Assembly (NCBI GenBank): GCA_964645555.1
Contig: CAZYBP010000022.1
Span: forward strand, 1-14,630
Direction: 5' to 3'
DNA length: 14,630 nucleotides
From: 2-02-FULL-38-15 sp964645555
Lineage (GTDB): Bacteria; Patescibacteriota; Microgenomatia; Daviesbacterales; UBA10151
A model generated the notes under the pieces. It was not told the DNA's origin. It worked only from the letters and a program-made list of their open reading frames with translations, and did no database searches. This document shows positions 13,116 through 14,630 of the stretch, piece by piece (within the stretch, counting starts at the first letter, position 1; each line of letters starts with the position of its first letter). Position numbers and translations under genes: made by a program.

Positions 13116-13171
13116 ATCAAAGCTAAGTAAGAATCTTGCGAGCTAATCGCTCTAAAGAAGTCAAATCAAAG
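13106..13171. repeat. Two direct copies of a 17-base repeat
   Basis: AAGAAGTCAAATCAAAG occurs at 13106-13122 and again at 13155-13171, exactly identical, 49 bases apart start to start. The 13075-13271 gap holds these and no gene that I can see. The first copy carries the -35 box of the 77-residue gene; the second has no matching -10 box, so a paired operator or activator site is possible. Confidence 0.6.
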
Positions 13172-13271
13172 AAATGTAATAAATGTAAAAAGTTATATGC
13201 TTTCTAGATGATGTTAGTACCTATTCAGCTTTCCAGATTGACCTTGAGAAAATGAACGGTGTTATAAAAAT

Positions 13272-14291
13272 TTATGGAATCTTGCTAATATCTCCTTGGT
13301 GAGGAAAACGTTGCGCTTCAGGAGTATTTAATGCCCATTCAAATGATTTGAGGAAAATATCTCGATCGCTTGTTCCTAAATCAGCTCTAGCGATTAATGG
13401 TACAAAAGACCGGTCAAGAGCCCCCGAGTATACCATTGTTTGATAACTAGGACTTTGTGTGAGTGCTTTTAATGATAACAGATATCCAGCCATATCAAGT
13501 AATGCTTGAGATCTACCTTTTTGACCGCTTATGGCAGCAAATGCTTCTGGGATAATAGTAATATTTTCTACTTTTCCGTTGGGGTCACGTGCGTCAATAT
13601 TGGTTAATAAGCCAAATTGCTTCATTTTTTCAATTGTAGCTTCTATTCGAAGTATATCCAATAAAAAGGAGCAGGCTTCTTTTACATACCCATAGCTTCT
13701 TAAAACTGGTACATAATCAGCACTGGTTGGTGTACCGCTCCACCGAACATTAACAGAAATATGTGGGTGTATTGTTCTGTCAATGAAACCAGATGGTGTT
13801 CCATTGAAATTTAGAAACCAGGTACCATCTGGTAATTTACTTGCAGCAGGTATCTGTGATGCTTCAGACGGTTTAACAATTGCCAAACCAGGAATTTTTG
13901 TGTCAAAAGTACTAACAGGGTGATAAGCAGTTGATGTTGTTTTCCGTCCGTTATAACTTGCGTCAACTCTTGTTTCACTTCCATGAGTTAATGTCTCTTC
14001 CACGGTCATATTATTTACCACTATTTCAACATCAGTAAAGTTAAGAGTAAAGGGAAGTTTAGCTTCCAATAAGGGTACTATGCGAGATTCTAAGGCTTTT
14101 TTAATGTTTGAATCAGGTAATGCATGTATTTCAGCAACTGCTTGTCTTTTGGGATCTTCGGAAGCCTGAAAATTTTCTACTGGAGCTGGTTTTGAAGTTG
14201 ATGCTAATTGTGTTACTGGTCTGCAGGCTTCATTCAGTAAAGCCATGCCTGATAATCCTAGAATTCCAGTAAGAAATGTACGTCTTTCCAT
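13272..14291 (-). CDS. Secreted protein with Tat-type signal, 339 aa
   Basis: The N-terminus MERRTFLTGILGLSGMALL has a clear twin-arginine pattern (RRxFL) and a hydrophobic core, ending near NEAC with Cys23, a possible but poor lipobox. A Ser/Pro/Ala linker follows. The body is unrecognised: a beta-rich half with DGTWFLNFNGTPSGFIDRTIHPHISVNVR (about residues 155-183), then helices from YGYVKEACSFLLDILRIEA onward. No HExxH site is visible. It resembles the protein at 6635-7720 in signal type, Cys position, length, C-terminal KIP and promoter form, but I could not align their bodies with confidence. Proteins with this signal are exported folded if a Tat system exists, which the window cannot show. 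Confidence 0.75.
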   Translation of the reverse strand: MERRTFLTGILGLSGMALLNEACRPVTQLASTSKPAPVENFQASEDPKRQAVAEIHALPDSNIKKALESRIVPLLEAKLPFTLNFTDVEIVVNNMTVEETLTHGSETRVDASYNGRKTTSTAYHPVSTFDTKIPGLAIVKPSEASQIPAASKLPDGTWFLNFNGTPSGFIDRTIHPHISVNVRWSGTPTSADYVPVLRSYGYVKEACSFLLDILRIEATIEKMKQFGLLTNIDARDPNGKVENITIIPEAFAAISGQKGRSQALLDMAGYLLSLKALTQSPSYQTMVYSGALDRSFVPLIARADLGTSDRDIFLKSFEWALNTPEAQRFPHQGDISKIP

Positions 14292-14299
14292 AAAGAAGA

Positions 14300-14328
14300 A
14301 TTATAACAAAAATTAGGTATATATACAA
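14300..14328 (-). promoter_or_regulatory. Promoter for the gene starting at 14291 (leaderless)
   Basis: TTGTAT (14328-14323), 17-base spacer, TATAAT (14305-14300); predicted start near 14293, two bases before the ATG. It has the same boxes and spacing as the promoter of the other Tat-type gene. Confidence 0.7.
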
Positions 14329-14452
14329 CTATAGGATAGCAATATTGGTACGATGTAGAAACTTAACATAAATTTCTTTTAAGTAACTATTGATAATGGA
14401 TGTTCTGTATGCCAGCAGGTTTTTTCTAGAGCTACCTCTGTATCCTATCTAG

Positions 14453-14534
14453 TGCCCAAGAGAGGACTCGAACCTCCAAGCCTTGCGGCATATGATCCTA
14501 AATCATACGCGTATACCAATTCCGCCACTTGGGC
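14453..14534 (-). tRNA. tRNA-Leu(UAG)
   Basis: A class II tRNA on the minus strand. Acceptor arm GCCCAAG pairs with CTTGGGC; anticodon stem TATGA/TCATA with loop TTTAGGA, anticodon TAG; a long variable arm (TGCCGCAAGGCTT) as expected for Leu; T arm GGAGG TTCGAGT CCTCT. A73 is base 14453. CCA is not encoded (CTA follows), unlike tRNA-Val in this window. Confidence 0.95.
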
Positions 14535-14573
14535 ATGCGGGTTTATTTTAACAGAGTTTTAAAGGTATTTAAA

Positions 14574-14630
14574 TTACTTGTCCTGGTTCAGTACTTTTGA
14601 GACAATCTCCTTTCTTGTAAGTACTGGTAA
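14574..14630 (-). CDS. Possible C-terminal end of a protein entering from the right edge
   Basis: The minus-strand frame open at the right edge reads LPVLTRKEIVSKVLNQDK and ends at a TAA (14576-14574). The residues look like the end of a helical protein, but 18 codons are too few to be sure; another frame is open here too. Confidence 0.3.
   Translation of the reverse strand, partial: LPVLTRKEIVSKVLNQDK

Noticed and set aside
13106..13171. CRISPR-like repeat
   Set aside because: Only two copies of 17 bases with one 32-base gap and no third unit or cas gene.
14589..14626. Inverted repeat CAGTACTT / AAGTACTG at the right edge
   Set aside because: Loop of 22 bases and only eight pairs, probably within a coding end; no T-tract. 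Too little sequence to interpret.
1..14630. Recoded TGA (Gracilibacteria/SR1-type code)
   Set aside because: All recognisable proteins read through normally without in-frame TGA, and the deacetylase gene ends at TGA at its natural C-terminus.

Overview
The window looks like chromosomal DNA of an AT-rich bacterium with a small genome, most likely a member of the Candidate Phyla Radiation (Patescibacteria), possibly the Microgenomates group. The reasons are short aminoacyl-tRNA synthetases (PheT without its EMAP and B8 domains, ThrRS without its TGS domain), several lineage-type hypothetical proteins, a VanW-like secreted protein, and very tight gene spacing. The lineage is inferred from protein style; no marker-gene tree was possible. 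The genetic code appears standard (TAA, TAG and TGA all act as stops).

Layout. 1-389 (+): C-terminal piece of a probable penicillin-binding protein with an Ig-like tail. 403-948 (-): unknown protein, divergent from 1055-1702 (+, VanW-like) and 1723-2364 (+, unknown). From about 2400 to the right edge everything is on the minus strand. Read 5' to 3' on that strand: tRNA-Leu(UAG), a Tat-type secreted protein (14291-13272), two hypothetical proteins (13074-12841, 12814-12185), tRNA-Val(GAC), a threonine attenuator with its leader peptide (11895-11796), a 65-residue protein (11763-11566), thrS (11516-9756), then infC - rpmI - a 46-residue unlisted ORF - rplT - a LmbE/PIG-L deacetylase (9711-7769), a second Tat-type protein (7720-6635), a GT9-like glycosyltransferase (6587-5229), and pheS - pheT (5165-2400).

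The most notable signal is upstream of thrS. A promoter starts transcription about one base before a 15-codon ORF, MNVKLYTTCTETTSS, with five Thr codons among seven consecutive codons. Its stop codon sits in the loop of one hairpin. The 3' arm of that hairpin can instead pair with the 5' arm of an intrinsic terminator. This is the four-segment trp/thr-type transcription attenuator, here placed in front of a 65-residue protein gene and threonyl-tRNA synthetase.

Two other points stand out. First, a 46-codon basic ORF with a perfect Shine-Dalgarno site is translationally linked between rpmI and rplT. Second, most protein genes that begin a transcription unit have a sigma70-like promoter whose -10 box lies 6 to 14 bases before the start codon, so their mRNAs should be leaderless. 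The clear exception is infC, which has a 26-base leader, a strong Shine-Dalgarno site and apparently a CTG start codon, as expected for an IF3 gene that senses start-codon fidelity.
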